This document shows positions 6,842 to 14,462 of a stretch of 16,206 nucleotides of DNA, piece by piece. Source of the DNA: CAIVSN01 sp036171455. GTDB lineage: Bacteria; Patescibacteriota; Gracilibacteria; BD1-5; UBA2023. The notes beneath the pieces are model-generated. The model saw nothing but the letters and a program-made list of their open reading frames with translations, was not told the DNA's origin and ran no database searches. Both the position numbers and the translations under genes were made by a program. The stretch covers positions 1 through 16,206 of the forward strand of contig JAVHRB010000030.1 of the NCBI GenBank assembly GCA_036171455.1, given 5' to 3'. Every line of letters begins with the position of its first letter. Within the stretch, counting starts at the first letter, position 1.

Positions 6842-7948
6842 CTCGGGGAGTTCGATCCTGAGAAGGATAGCGAAGGCATTCTCTATCATGCGTCGAGGAC
6901 GGTCGCCAGTTTCGTACAGAAGGCCCATGGCGAAACGAGGGATGACAACTATTCTCCAGAACTCAGGAAAGTCCGTAAAATGATCGAAGAATTCGTCGGG
7001 ATAAAGGAGGAGGAATCCGAGGAGGACGAATCCGTTCCCGACCATTCGGGACTTACGACAAGGCAGATGCTCGAAGTCGTGCTTTGAGAAATTCCGAAAA
7101 CCGGAGCGGACTTCCTTTCGAAACACTGGGAATCGTACCTCTACGTCCTGTGAATCGGGAAGGTCGGTTACAAGAAAATTTCCGGACAGGAAAAATGGGA
7201 GTTCCCAGACGACGTGGAGGCGTTCCGGAAATGACTCGTCGCCGCTTTAAAAGAAATGGACGCGGGACAGCGCCAAAGATACGTTTCCGAGGTGTCTTTC
7301 CGAGTAGGCCAGATGGGACATTTCGTCGAATCCCTCGATACCCCGGTATGAGGGGATGAAGACGAATCTTCCCTGGGCGATTTCATCGAGTCCCGAGAGG
7401 AACTGAGCGTGTCCGACAAGATGGATATCGAATGGTTCTATGACGTTCTCAAAAAGGAAATTTACCAAGAGAAATGACACAAAGCGGATCTTTCCTTCCG
7501 TGATAGGATTATACTCGGGATGATGTACGAAAACGCGTTCACTATCGGAGAGCTGTACGCGCTTTTGGAAGAATACGACAAAGGATATCCGGCAAAATAC
7601 ATTGACCACTGGGACCAATTCGGATTCTATGGAAAGCCCGAGCCCGGGAATAGGAACCATCCGCATTCCCTCGATAAATATTGGAAACAGTTCTTTGACG
7701 ACGGAGTAGATCCAATGAAAGCTTCCAGCATCGCGAAAATTCTCAATCTAACGGAAGAAGGGGTCGTATGAATGGACGTAAGGATCAAGGACGAGCTGAA
7801 CAAACACTACAAGATCGTTGGAAGCAAAGAGGATGATGTCATTTTCAAGTTCGAGTATTACAAATACAAGGGAACCCATTCCGAATCCCACGTCCTGAAA
7901 GAGAATTACGTCAGGACGAAGTTTCCGAGGCCGAAAGAAGGAAGATAA
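6842..7948 (+). CDS. Sigma-70-like factor, C-terminal part (regions 2.3-4)
   Basis: Same frame as 6365-6841, to TAA 7946-7948; the first ATG is 6980, which would leave out the rest of region 2. Just after the TAA, FDPEKDSEGILYHASRTVASF fits region 2.3-2.4. An acidic linker follows (KEEESEEDESVP), then VESLDTPVGGDEDESSLGDF with IE, a near-exact match to the sigma-70 region 3-4 signature (SLDTPVGEDEDSSLGDFIE), at full-gene residues about 322-341. LSFRDRIILGMMYEN matches the start of region 4. A helix-turn-helix, ASSIAKILNLTEEGVVGMDV near residue 452, matches region 4.2 after an insertion of about 60 residues. Six TGA=Gly codons are present, one in TPVGG. About 526 aa if the TAA is read. The match to sigma is strong; the promoter specificity is unknown. 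Confidence 0.7.
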
Positions 7949-7978
7949 TACTCAATTATTCTTAATCATCATACGACC

Positions 7979-8806
7979 ATGAGCAAAGAAACCCTACCAA
8001 TTATCTCGGATCCAAATGGGGAATCGCCCAAAGAAATCCTGTTTATCTTGGGAACCGCTAATCTTCTCTGAATGCATTTCGGTTTTTTGGTAAGCCCATA
8101 CTGGATAAATACGTTTTTCTTCATTCTTTTCCTTTGGGGAATCGCAAAATTGTTAACGGTAAAAACCAAAATTGCCTTCGTCTTTTATCTGCTTTCGATC
8201 ACGTCCGGGATTGTTTTGTTTGCATATCAGCTCGGATGAATGACGGCCACCCTAATAACATGAGCGGTAGCGATCATCATAGGCTTGTTATATCTCCTAA
8301 GAAAAAAGATAGAAAGGCTTCCATGGTGCCAATCCTTAAAGAACACGGTCAATTCGTGCATAGAAGCACATGAACGTTACGATATTCCTTCTTTTACGTG
8401 GGACGTGCTGACCATACTAGCATTGGCCATACTCATTCCGTGAGAGGCGAACTTAAAATGAAAGGACATGGCTGAATTCATTGTCGTGATAATCCTTACG
8501 TTCTTTTACGGCTATCGGGTTTTCGTTAAGGATCGCAATGATATAAGAATCGTGTTCGCGAAATTCCTAGTGCTCGCCTTGGTCATATTCTCAGCATTCG
8601 TTTTCGTGAAAATCGGAGGTGAGGACTGATCTTTGTACGATATGCTTAAAAAGGCGGGAGATTATGAATGAAACTGGCGTTTTGGTTTGCTTCTAATTGC
8701 ACCAATATTCGTTCTTCCCACGATTTCACATCTGTCTTGCTGGTGAATGGAGAGTATTTTCAAGAGCGGAAACGGAATTTCAAAATCCCAAACTGACCGA
8801 AAATAA
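7979..8806 (+). CDS. Polytopic membrane protein, 275 aa, unknown
   Basis: Read with TGA as Gly, ATG 7979 to TAA 8804-8806. About seven or eight hydrophobic helices: around EILFILGTANLLG, TFFFILFLWGIAKLL, IAFVFYLLSITSGIVLFAYQ, TATLITGAVAIIIGLLYLL, VLTILALAILIP, FIVVIILTFFYGY, FLVLALVIFSAFVFV and FGLLLIAPIFVLP. A polar loop of about 35 residues after helix four (RKKIERLPWCQ...HERYDIPSF) is probably cytoplasmic. No transporter, holin or secretion-system motif is recognised. It follows the sigma-like gene by 30 nt and could be co-transcribed; a membrane partner that holds or senses for a sigma factor is conceivable but unsupported. A strong terminator follows. Several TGA codons sit inside helices, as expected for Gly. 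Confidence 0.7.
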
Positions 8807-8828
8807 AACATACCGCCCACCCAAAATC

Positions 8829-8862
8829 GGAACGATCCAATAAAATTAGATCGTTCCTTTTT
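8829..8862 (+). terminator. Intrinsic terminator
   Basis: GGAACGATC (8829-8837), an AT-rich loop, GATCGTTCC (8849-8857) and TTTTTAA. It ends the sigma / membrane-protein unit and separates it from the tyrosine recombinase. Confidence 0.85.
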
Positions 8863-8884
8863 AATTCCTAAAAACCGAATCGGT

Positions 8885-9478
8885 ATGGCGAGAAAACAGC
8901 AAAACGAAATCAAGTTCCTTTCGAAGAAGGAGCTGAACAAAATCTTCAAAAGCATAGAAGATACGAAAGATACCAACGAATACTGGCTCAGGGATTTGCT
9001 TCTTTTCAACCTCTCGTACTATTGCGGGCTCAGAATCAGCGAAATCGCCCTCATCAAGAGGGAAAATTACAACAGGGAAACCGGGGAAATATACGTGAAG
9101 AGGCTCAAATGAAGCCTCAATTCCACCATCAAACTCGACGAGAAAAGGGAGCGCCTCATGAACAAATACCTGAGGGAATTCCCGAAGAAGGACGGCGACC
9201 CGCTGTTCTCGACCAAGAACAGGAAACCCGTTACGAAACCGAGCGTCGAGTACCTCACGACGAAATACAAGGAACTCTCCTGAATCAACGGCTTTCACTT
9301 CCACATGCTCAAGCATTCCATCGCCGTCCATCTGCTCGAAGCGTCGCTTTCCATATTCGAGCTCAAGAACTACCTCGGGCATAAAAGCATGGATTCCACC
9401 CTCGCGTATTCGACATTCACGAAACAGATGAGCGACGAAATGTACCAGAAAATCAACTCGAAAAAACTGCTCGCGTAG
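8885..9478 (+). CDS. Tyrosine recombinase, catalytic domain only, 197 aa
   Basis: Site-specific DNA breakage and rejoining through a 3'-phosphotyrosine. The frame from ATG 8885 to TAG 9476-9478 holds two TGA=Gly codons (residues 76 and 133); the first is in the LKGSLNSTIKL beta-hairpin that carries the catalytic Lys. Catalytic positions: Arg50 in GLRISE, Lys75 or Lys83, His140 in HMLKHS, His166 in LGHKS, Tyr175 in TLAYS. The second catalytic Arg of the H-x-x-R box is Lys143 here. The core-binding N-terminal domain is absent: FLSKKELNKIF begins the catalytic fold at residue 11, so the size is like the FimB/FimE class rather than XerC/D or phage integrases (about 300 aa). Likely jobs are integration/excision, dimer resolution or inversion for this element. 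Confidence 0.9.
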
Positions 9479-9580
9479 AAAAATCCCGGTTTTTTAAAAG
9501 TTTTTTCAATTTTCTTTTTGGCTTGGAATAAGGAAAAACCGAACGAATTTACATAAAAACGAAAGATTTTTTTCGGATCC

Positions 9581-9627
9581 CGTTAGGTAGGAAAAATAAC
9601 GGCGCATATTGAAAAGTATACCCGGGG
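9581..9627 (+). promoter_or_regulatory. Shared upstream repeat (candidate promoter), copy 1
   Basis: CGTTAGGTAGGAAAAATAAC, then GGCGCATATTGAAAA and CCCGGGG; it matches 10427-10476 (29 of the first 34 positions, plus the CCCGGGG end). A possible reading is -35-like TTAGGT, 16-nt spacer, -10-like CATATT. It lies 27 nt before the ATG at 9655. Confidence 0.5.
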
Positions 9628-9654
9628 AATCACATGTCCTAACCTACGAATCCT

Positions 9655-10245
9655 ATGCAACCTATCCACTCGACCACATACCCGTACAAACGATACGTAT
9701 TCAATGCGAAATCGCACGGAACGCACTACGAAATCGACGTTACCGACCTCGTTTCCACCGTTGTCGCCATCGACCAAGAGGTAAAATCCCCTCGGAAGTC
9801 TTGGATGCGGATGAGCGCGGGAGAATACCTCCGCGACCTCAACAGCCGTATCGCGTCATCGCACGTTACCGTACAGGCGAAAGACTACCGTGACGAATTC
9901 ATTGGAAACAAGTGTTCCAGCTGTATCGTTGCCGGATGGTTCAGCATGTACCTCCAATTCACCTCATCCGACGGAAGGTACATCTACGAGTACAATTTTC
10001 CCTTGATGAGCAAAGTCGGATTCAAGTGCCCGTGTCTCCCGTCTCTCCTTTGGGGATGGAACGTACGAGTCGATCGGAACTCGCTCCGCCCGGGAAATCT
10101 CAGCCAATCCATCAACGAGGGGATGATGAGTTGCAAGATTACGAGCGTACACCGAAAAGCGAAGTTCATTACCGGACTTTTCCTCGCCGCTATAGCGACC
10201 GTTTCCCTCGGTTCGCCACAGGTACTCGCGTACTTCTCGATGTAA
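9655..10245 (+). CDS. Unknown protein with C-terminal membrane segment, 196 aa
   Basis: ATG 9655 to TAA 10243-10245 with no TGA codon. TAACCT lies 15 nt upstream of the ATG; an earlier ATG at 9634 stops at once. Residues 1-165 are soluble and mixed (HGTHYEIDVTDLVSTVVAID) with two Cys pairs, KCSSCIVAGWF and FKCPCLPSLLWGW, that could bind a metal. A hydrophobic segment, about residues 170-194 (KFITGLFLAAIATVSLG), makes it look tail-anchored, or a C-terminal anchor if exported; there is no N-terminal signal. It has its own terminator and is preceded by the repeat shared with the next gene, so the two are probably co-regulated though not in one transcript. Function unknown. Confidence 0.7.
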   Translation: MQPIHSTTYPYKRYVFNAKSHGTHYEIDVTDLVSTVVAIDQEVKSPRKSWMRMSAGEYLRDLNSRIASSHVTVQAKDYRDEFIGNKCSSCIVAGWFSMYLQFTSSDGRYIYEYNFPLMSKVGFKCPCLPSLLWGWNVRVDRNSLRPGNLSQSINEGMMSCKITSVHRKAKFITGLFLAAIATVSLGSPQVLAYFSM

Positions 10246-10260
10246 GAATGCCCCATGTCG

Positions 10261-10289
10261 AAGACTCGGAAAATCCGGGTCTTTTTTAT
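10261..10289 (+). terminator. Intrinsic terminator
   Basis: AAGACTCGG (10261-10269), AAAAT loop, CCGGGTCTT, then T-run. One G-U pair in the stem. It closes the gene at 9655-10245. The remainder of 10246-10561 holds the shared repeat at 10427-10476 and no gene that I can support. Confidence 0.8.
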
Positions 10290-10426
10290 GCTTTTTCCCC
10301 TCGGAAAACACGGTTTCCGGAAAATCCATTCGGTTAATATAACGACGTTTAATTTGTTTGTCCATACCTATTGTATCCTCTCAAATAAAGCAAGAAACGA
10401 CTTTTTTAAAAGAAAACGAAAAAATC

Positions 10427-10476
10427 CGTTAGGCAGGAAAAATAACCCCGCATACTTAAAAATTACTAGCCCGGGG
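10427..10476 (+). promoter_or_regulatory. Shared upstream repeat (candidate promoter), copy 2
   Basis: CGTTAGGCAGGAAAAATAAC, then CCCGCATACTTAAAA and CCCGGGG. Same layout as 9581-9627: TTAGGC, 16 nt, CATACT. It lies 85 nt before the ATG at 10562, ahead of the probable replication operon. Confidence 0.5.
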
Positions 10477-10561
10477 TTTAGTGAAAGTCACGGTTCGAAA
10501 ACGGCGGCCACCGTACGGACCAAAAAAACAAAAACCATTATTTCTTTTCAAACCAAAACCT

Positions 10562-11245
10562 ATGGAAACCAACGCAACTTCCAAATTCGTTAAATCCCTC
10601 AAGGACCGTAAGGTCGTGAGTATCGCGAATTACAACTTCCGATCCGGAAGCAACCAGTTCCACAACTTCGAGACCGAAGAATTCAAGGACCGACTCGAAT
10701 CCTTCACGATCCTTACCGTCCTCGACCGCTTCTTCTACACGGACTTCGCGGGAACCACCCATGTCTCCAACGTAGTGGTCGACCGAAGCGAACGGATCTC
10801 CTTCTATTCCGACAAGAAGAAAACGACGGTAATGGGACGTGAGGAATTCTCGTTCGGCGAACTGAACGAACTCACCTTCGGAAACAAGCAGTTCAACCGC
10901 AAGATCATCCTCGTAGGACTCCAAGACGGAAAGCTCACGAAGATCGAGGCGCAGGCAACCAGCGAAAAACCGGTCATGAACTACCTGGAGAAATCCGGCG
11001 AGGACATCACTGCCGACATCGACTCGGAAACCCGCCAGTACAAGGCGCATACTTCCAGAATCCTCCGCCTCACGAAATCCGCGAGCCAACCGAGATTCGC
11101 TTCCGAGGAACTTGAGAAATTGTTCCAGAGGCTCGACAACCACATCAATGCCATCAACCGGGCACAGCTTTCCGGCGGTAAGGTGGACGACGAGGAATTC
11201 GTTCCGGACTTCGATCCGACCAATGCCGAAGACGCACTCAACTAA
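10562..11245 (+). CDS. Unknown protein in replication operon, 227 aa
   Basis: ATG 10562 (METNATSKFVKSLKDRKVV) to TAA 11243-11245, no TGA codons. A GTG at 10481 would add 27 very basic residues, but the ATG with AACCT just before it resembles its neighbours' starts. The N-terminal 150 residues alternate beta-like segments and charged turns (FETEEFKDRLESFTILTVLD). The C-terminal part is helical, with a potential coiled region (SEELEKLFQRLDNHINAINR) and an acidic tail (VDDEEFVPDFDPTNAEDALN). It lies 84 nt upstream of the P-loop NTPase gene and is probably co-transcribed with it. Such a partner might bind DNA, and acidic tails occur on single-strand-binding proteins, but no fold signature shows this. 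Confidence 0.75.
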   Translation: METNATSKFVKSLKDRKVVSIANYNFRSGSNQFHNFETEEFKDRLESFTILTVLDRFFYTDFAGTTHVSNVVVDRSERISFYSDKKKTTVMGREEFSFGELNELTFGNKQFNRKIILVGLQDGKLTKIEAQATSEKPVMNYLEKSGEDITADIDSETRQYKAHTSRILRLTKSASQPRFASEELEKLFQRLDNHINAINRAQLSGGKVDDEEFVPDFDPTNAEDALN

Positions 11246-11259
11246 GAGCCAAGACAATC

Positions 11260-11291
11260 CGGGAACGGTCGGAAAAACCCCTCCGTTCCCG
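11260..11291 (+). other. Intercistronic hairpin without T-tract
   Basis: CGGGAACGG (11260-11268) / CCGTTCCCG (11283-11291), nine paired bases, no following T-run. It lies between the gene at 10562 and the NTPase gene, so it is more likely an RNA-processing or stability element than a terminator. Confidence 0.5.
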
Positions 11292-11329
11292 TCATTGAAA
11301 CAAAAACAAATACCTAACCCGAAAACTCC

Positions 11330-12907
11330 ATGCCGAAAACGGACAAAAACACGGAGATTCCGGCAAGTACGCGCCACGTTCTCGAAACCGCGAAGACGAG
11401 AATCCGTTCCGTCCAACTCAAAAGGGACGTATCGCAGGAAGAGAAGAAGAAACGGGTATCCGAAACCGCCCTCGAAGTCCTCAGAAAAATCGGGACGTTC
11501 TACCAGACCAAGGCCCCAGCGTTCTACTACTTCGATTCCATTCAAAAACGGATCTTCAAAATCCGGGACAACGAGTTTAAGTACCTCCTCAACCAATACT
11601 TCGAAATAAACGGCTCGACCGATTATTACAAGTACCTGATCGAAGAGTTGTCCTCGTACGTCTCCAAATACGCCGAGGAAGTGAAAATTCGAACGTTCTC
11701 CCATTACGATCAAAAGAACAACGTCCTTTACGTGCACAACAACGGATCGAAGATCGTGCGGATAGCGGAAGGCGGGATCGCCGAAGTCGAAAACGGACAC
11801 GCCGGAATCATCTTCGAATCCAAGCCCTCGTTCGAGGAATGGCACCTTGCCGACCTTTCGGAGGACGGACGCGGAACTGCCGGAAAATCCGACCTCATAG
11901 GGATGCTCGGGATAATCAATTTCGATACGGAATCCAAAATTCCGAAGGAATGCTACCTCTGGCTTCTCGAATACTACATTTACGCCCTGTTCTTCCCGAA
12001 CGTTCTCAACACCCGGCCCATCGTCGCGTTCATCGGGAACAAGGGAAGTGGGAAAAGCTTCTTCCTGAAACTCCTCCTCCACGTGTTCTACGGAAAGGAA
12101 GCGAGCCTCTCGAACCTTCCGGGAAACGACGAGGAATTCAAGAATTCGCTCATGAACAACTACCTCTACTTCATCGACAACCTCGATGACGGGATATCGA
12201 AATCGAAAATCGACATTCTCTGTAGCGTTTCGACCGGAGTGGGAATCAAGAAACGCATCCTCTACACCGATTCAGGGGAACTCAACTGCAAGGTCAATTC
12301 CTTCATAGCGATCACGTCGCGTACCCCGAAATTCAAACGTGTGGATTTGAACGAACGGCTTCTCATCTTCAAACTCGAAAGTCTCGAAAACTACGTGTCC
12401 GAAACCGAACTCTTCGCAAGGGTCGACCGGAACGAAGCCATGACCGCCATAGTCCGGAAACTCCAAGCACTTCTATCGGGCATGGGAAAATTCCGGTACC
12501 ACCCGACGAAATTCCGCTTGGCGGACTTCTCGAATCTCGTGATAAACCTTAATTCGGGGAACAAGACTCCCGACGAGGTAGCCGAGATACTGGAACTCTT
12601 TACGAGAGAACAGGAAGAATTCTCCATGGAAACCGACCCGCTCATAGAGCTTCTGGAACGGATCGTCGAGAAATCCGAGAAACCGATCTCACTGACCGCG
12701 AGCGAACTCCATAAATCCCTCAAGGAACAATCGAACCTCACCTACCTGGGAGGGGAACGGATTCCATACGGGATATCCAACCCCATCGCCCTCGGGAAGA
12801 AGCTTTCGGAAATCAGGAAAGGACTCTCGCACAAATTCGACTTCCGGATCGAACCGGGAAGCTCGAACGTCAAACGGTACGTGTTCGAAGGAACGCGGAC
12901 CGAATAA
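11330..12907 (+). CDS. P-loop NTPase / SF3-D5-like replicative helicase, 525 aa
   Basis: ATG 11330 to TAA 12905-12907, no TGA. The core has Walker A GNKGSGKS at residues 236-243, a hydrophobic strand ending in acidic YFIDNLDD (Walker B) at 280-287, a sensor-1-like strand FIAITSRTP at 325-333, and RVDLNERLLIFKLE near 337-350 with candidate arginine fingers. This order, with PGNDEEFKNSLMNN before Walker B, fits the D5-like / superfamily 3 helicases of phages, plasmids and integrative elements, which unwind the origin and load replication. Residues 1-230 show no primase motif. The C-terminal 120 residues (SLTASELHKSLKEQ...GKKLSEIRKGLS) look like a winged-helix DNA-binding domain. TAACCC lies 15 nt before the ATG. 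Probably the element's replication ATPase. Confidence 0.8.
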   Translation: MPKTDKNTEIPASTRHVLETAKTRIRSVQLKRDVSQEEKKKRVSETALEVLRKIGTFYQTKAPAFYYFDSIQKRIFKIRDNEFKYLLNQYFEINGSTDYYKYLIEELSSYVSKYAEEVKIRTFSHYDQKNNVLYVHNNGSKIVRIAEGGIAEVENGHAGIIFESKPSFEEWHLADLSEDGRGTAGKSDLIGMLGIINFDTESKIPKECYLWLLEYYIYALFFPNVLNTRPIVAFIGNKGSGKSFFLKLLLHVFYGKEASLSNLPGNDEEFKNSLMNNYLYFIDNLDDGISKSKIDILCSVSTGVGIKKRILYTDSGELNCKVNSFIAITSRTPKFKRVDLNERLLIFKLESLENYVSETELFARVDRNEAMTAIVRKLQALLSGMGKFRYHPTKFRLADFSNLVINLNSGNKTPDEVAEILELFTREQEEFSMETDPLIELLERIVEKSEKPISLTASELHKSLKEQSNLTYLGGERIPYGISNPIALGKKLSEIRKGLSHKFDFRIEPGSSNVKRYVFEGTRTE

Positions 12908-12934
12908 TATCTCTATCTTTAACTCCCCGAACTT

Positions 12935-13207
12935 ATGAAAAGCAATCGTTACATCGTTGGAATCGTAACCGCCGGACGGAAAGATCCTACAAGCGTCGGG
13001 TACGAGGCTGTCGATACGCCATGCGGAAAAATTCTCGTCGAAGAAGGTATCATCGCAAAAACGAAAGACAAAGACATATTCAACCGGATATCCAAGATTT
13101 TCGCCGAATTCCAAGACAAGGGGTTCGTTCACGTATCGCTGAATATGGAAACGGGAGAAACCAGCGTGGTCTGAATTGTTATGAAATCCGTTGAAGTAGG
13201 CATGTAG
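12935..13207 (+). CDS. Small unknown protein, paralog 1 of 3, 90 aa
   Basis: ATG 12935 to TAG 13205-13207 with one TGA=Gly codon (13172-13174), which adds the last strand GIVMKSVEV. Layout: a first strand RYIVGIVTAG, a loop, CGKILVEEGIIAKTKDKDIF, a helix RISKIFAEFQDKG, then strands FVHVSLNMETGETSVVGIVM. The two genes that follow share this order (G-I/V-I/V-T/S start; IEKGLV-type motif; helix; T-x-TG turn), so the three appear to be tandem diverged copies. It is 27 nt after the NTPase gene and probably in the same operon. TAACTC starts 15 nt before the ATG. No known family is recognised. Confidence 0.75.
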
Positions 13208-13264
13208 CGGATTCTGAACGAACAACCACCCAATCCACATTACCATTTAATGCCAATACTCCTT

Positions 13265-13555
13265 ATGACGCACGAAAGAGTACCCTACGGAATCATAACT
13301 TCCGTACCGGGAGCCGACCTAAGCCCAGAGAAATTCGACCGATTGGAAATCGTACGGAACTGACAGTGCCGACTCTACCACATAGAGAAAGGTCTGGTCG
13401 AAAAAATCCAAGACACGGACGCTCTCGAGAAAATGGACGAACACATCCAAGACATTCACGGTCTCATTTCCATCCACGTGACGGTCGATACCGAAACGGG
13501 CGTATTGCAGCCCATTTGAATCCGGCTCACGAATATCGAAACGCTCCCCCAGTAG
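13265..13555 (+). CDS. Small unknown protein, paralog 2 of 3, 96 aa
   Basis: ATG 13265 (MTHERVPYGIITSVPGADLS) to TAG 13553-13555 with TGA=Gly codons in VRNGQC and QPIGIR. No single standard-code frame shows it whole. It follows the pattern of its neighbours: YGIITSV (cf. VGIVTAG), RLYHIEKGLVEKIQDTDAL (cf. ILVEEGIIAKTKDKDIF), a helix, then ISIHVTVDTETGVLQPIGIR (cf. VHVSLNMETGETSVVGIV). Such small, quickly diverging tandem proteins are typical of accessory or host-adaptation modules on mobile DNA. The stop overlaps a small hairpin, CGCTCC (13542-13547) / GGAGCG (13555-13560). Confidence 0.7.
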
Positions 13556-13600
13556 GAGCGAAAGGACTTCTGAACGCCATTACTTCTTTACCGAATTTCC

Positions 13601-13885
13601 ATGAACCAATCACAACCGCACCCGCACGGGGTCATCTCGTCGACCGGCATCGTCGATCCGAACCAATTTTGGATCGCCGACTATGAGGCGTTCGAATCGC
13701 ACGTGGGCGAATGAATTCTCCGCATTTTGATAGAAAAGAAAATCGTCGAATCCGAATGACCAGAAGGCGTTGCCGAAATGCTTTCGGAATTCGTCGGAAA
13801 CGTTTTGGACTCGATCTGCTCATATCAGACGTACGATACGAAAACCCATAAACTCGAAGTCAGAAGCATCCAAGGAAGGACGTAG
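13601..13885 (+). CDS. Small unknown protein, paralog 3 of 3, 94 aa
   Basis: ATG 13601 (MNQSQPHPHGVISSTGIVDP) to TAG 13883-13885 with TGA=Gly codons in VGEGIL and SEGPEG. The shared layout is weaker but visible: HGVISSTG (cf. YGIITSV), LRILIEKKIVESEG (cf. LYHIEKGLVEKIQ), helix VAEMLSEFVGNVLDSI, then YQTYDTKTHKLEVRSI (cf. HVTVDTETGVLQPIGIR). The N-terminus carries His and Pro in place of the neighbours' charged residues. Start chosen as the only ATG at the head of the homologous part. Function unknown. Identity among the three is low, so the common origin rests on gene order and motif layout. Confidence 0.7.
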
Positions 13886-13910
13886 GAACCATACTTTACC
13901 GCGTCAGGAA

Positions 13911-13926
13911 CCGTATTCGAATATGG
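13911..13926. promoter_or_regulatory. Dyad CCGTATTCGAATATGG, candidate operator
   Basis: A 16-bp near-perfect palindrome (one pair mismatched on each side) centred about 80 nt before the ATG at 13999, in the gap after the third paralog. It could bind a dimeric repressor; none is identified. Confidence 0.35.
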
Positions 13927-13998
13927 AACGGCTATATTTCCTCCTCGCGGGAGAAAAAACAAAAATACAAAGCGAAAAACATATAAAAACAAAAACGC

Positions 13999-14355
13999 AT
14001 GAAATCCGTATTCAAGAACGCGGACGTGCGGGAAAATTTCCAAATACTCGTACGCGACGAGGCATTCACCGTCAAACGGTTCGGATTCAAACGGGCGTAT
14101 CTCGAAAACGTCCTTCTAAAGAATCTCCCCATGCAAAACAAGACGGCATCCAAATTCCTCGAAGCGTACAACGGGTATTACGAAACGTCCCTGCGGATAC
14201 AAGACATCTTCGATAGGCACGAGATCGTAAAGCGGACAGTAGGCGACATCGAATTCCGATTCTGCGACGACCCGTCCAAACAGGCGGCTTTCCGGTTCAT
14301 TGAAAAAGTCTTGTCGATTCGAAGCGGGTCCGTGGTGGGAATGACTCCCGCATAG
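13999..14355 (+). CDS. Unknown small protein, 118 aa
   Basis: ATG 13999 (MKSVFKNADVRENFQILVRD) to TAG 14353-14355, no TGA. Not recognised. Mostly charged and helical: VKRFGFKRAYLENVLLKNLP, then KTASKFLEAYNGYYETSLRI, and a mixed C-terminal half (GDIEFRFCDDPSKQAAFRFI). Basic residues are common in the first half. There is no membrane segment. It has a separate upstream region with a dyad (13911-13926) and an A-rich leader (TAAA 15 nt before the ATG), and it is closed by a strong terminator, so it may be a single-gene unit. Its place just before the serine recombinase would suit a directionality factor or regulator, but it lacks a clear helix-turn-helix and this is only a guess. Confidence 0.7.
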   Translation: MKSVFKNADVRENFQILVRDEAFTVKRFGFKRAYLENVLLKNLPMQNKTASKFLEAYNGYYETSLRIQDIFDRHEIVKRTVGDIEFRFCDDPSKQAAFRFIEKVLSIRSGSVVGMTPA

Positions 14356-14362
14356 GCATCCG

Positions 14363-14397
14363 TAAGAGATCGGCACACGTTGCCGATCTCTTTTTCT
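14363..14397 (+). terminator. Intrinsic terminator
   Basis: AGAGATCGGC (14365-14374), ACACGTT loop, GCCGATCTCT (14382-14391), then TTTTCTT. Perfect ten-base stem. Confidence 0.9.
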
Positions 14398-14400
14398 TAG

Positions 14401-14428
14401 TTGTTTTTGAAAGGGAAAGTTATAAAAT
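14401..14428 (+). promoter_or_regulatory. Candidate promoter of serine recombinase
   Basis: TTGTTT (14401-14406), 16 nt, TAAAAT (14423-14428), about 34 nt before the ATG at 14463. The same -10 word and spacing occur in the duplicated 46-bp promoters at 459 and 4872, supporting a housekeeping-type signal. Confidence 0.5.
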
Positions 14429-14462
14429 AATAGACCGCGTTTATCTCTACTTTAAGCCAAAA

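Noticed and set aside
6365..7948. Multiple TGA codons as evidence of a heavily decayed pseudogene
   Set aside because: The nine TGA codons fit Gly and the same usage is seen in intact recombinases; only the TAA at 6839 is a true anomaly.
10538..12082. Long open frame on the minus strand (514 codons)
   Set aside because: It is antisense to the unknown gene at 10562 and the Walker-A NTPase at 11330, has low-complexity Val/Phe/Glu-rich composition and no motif; it arises from the codon bias of the real genes.
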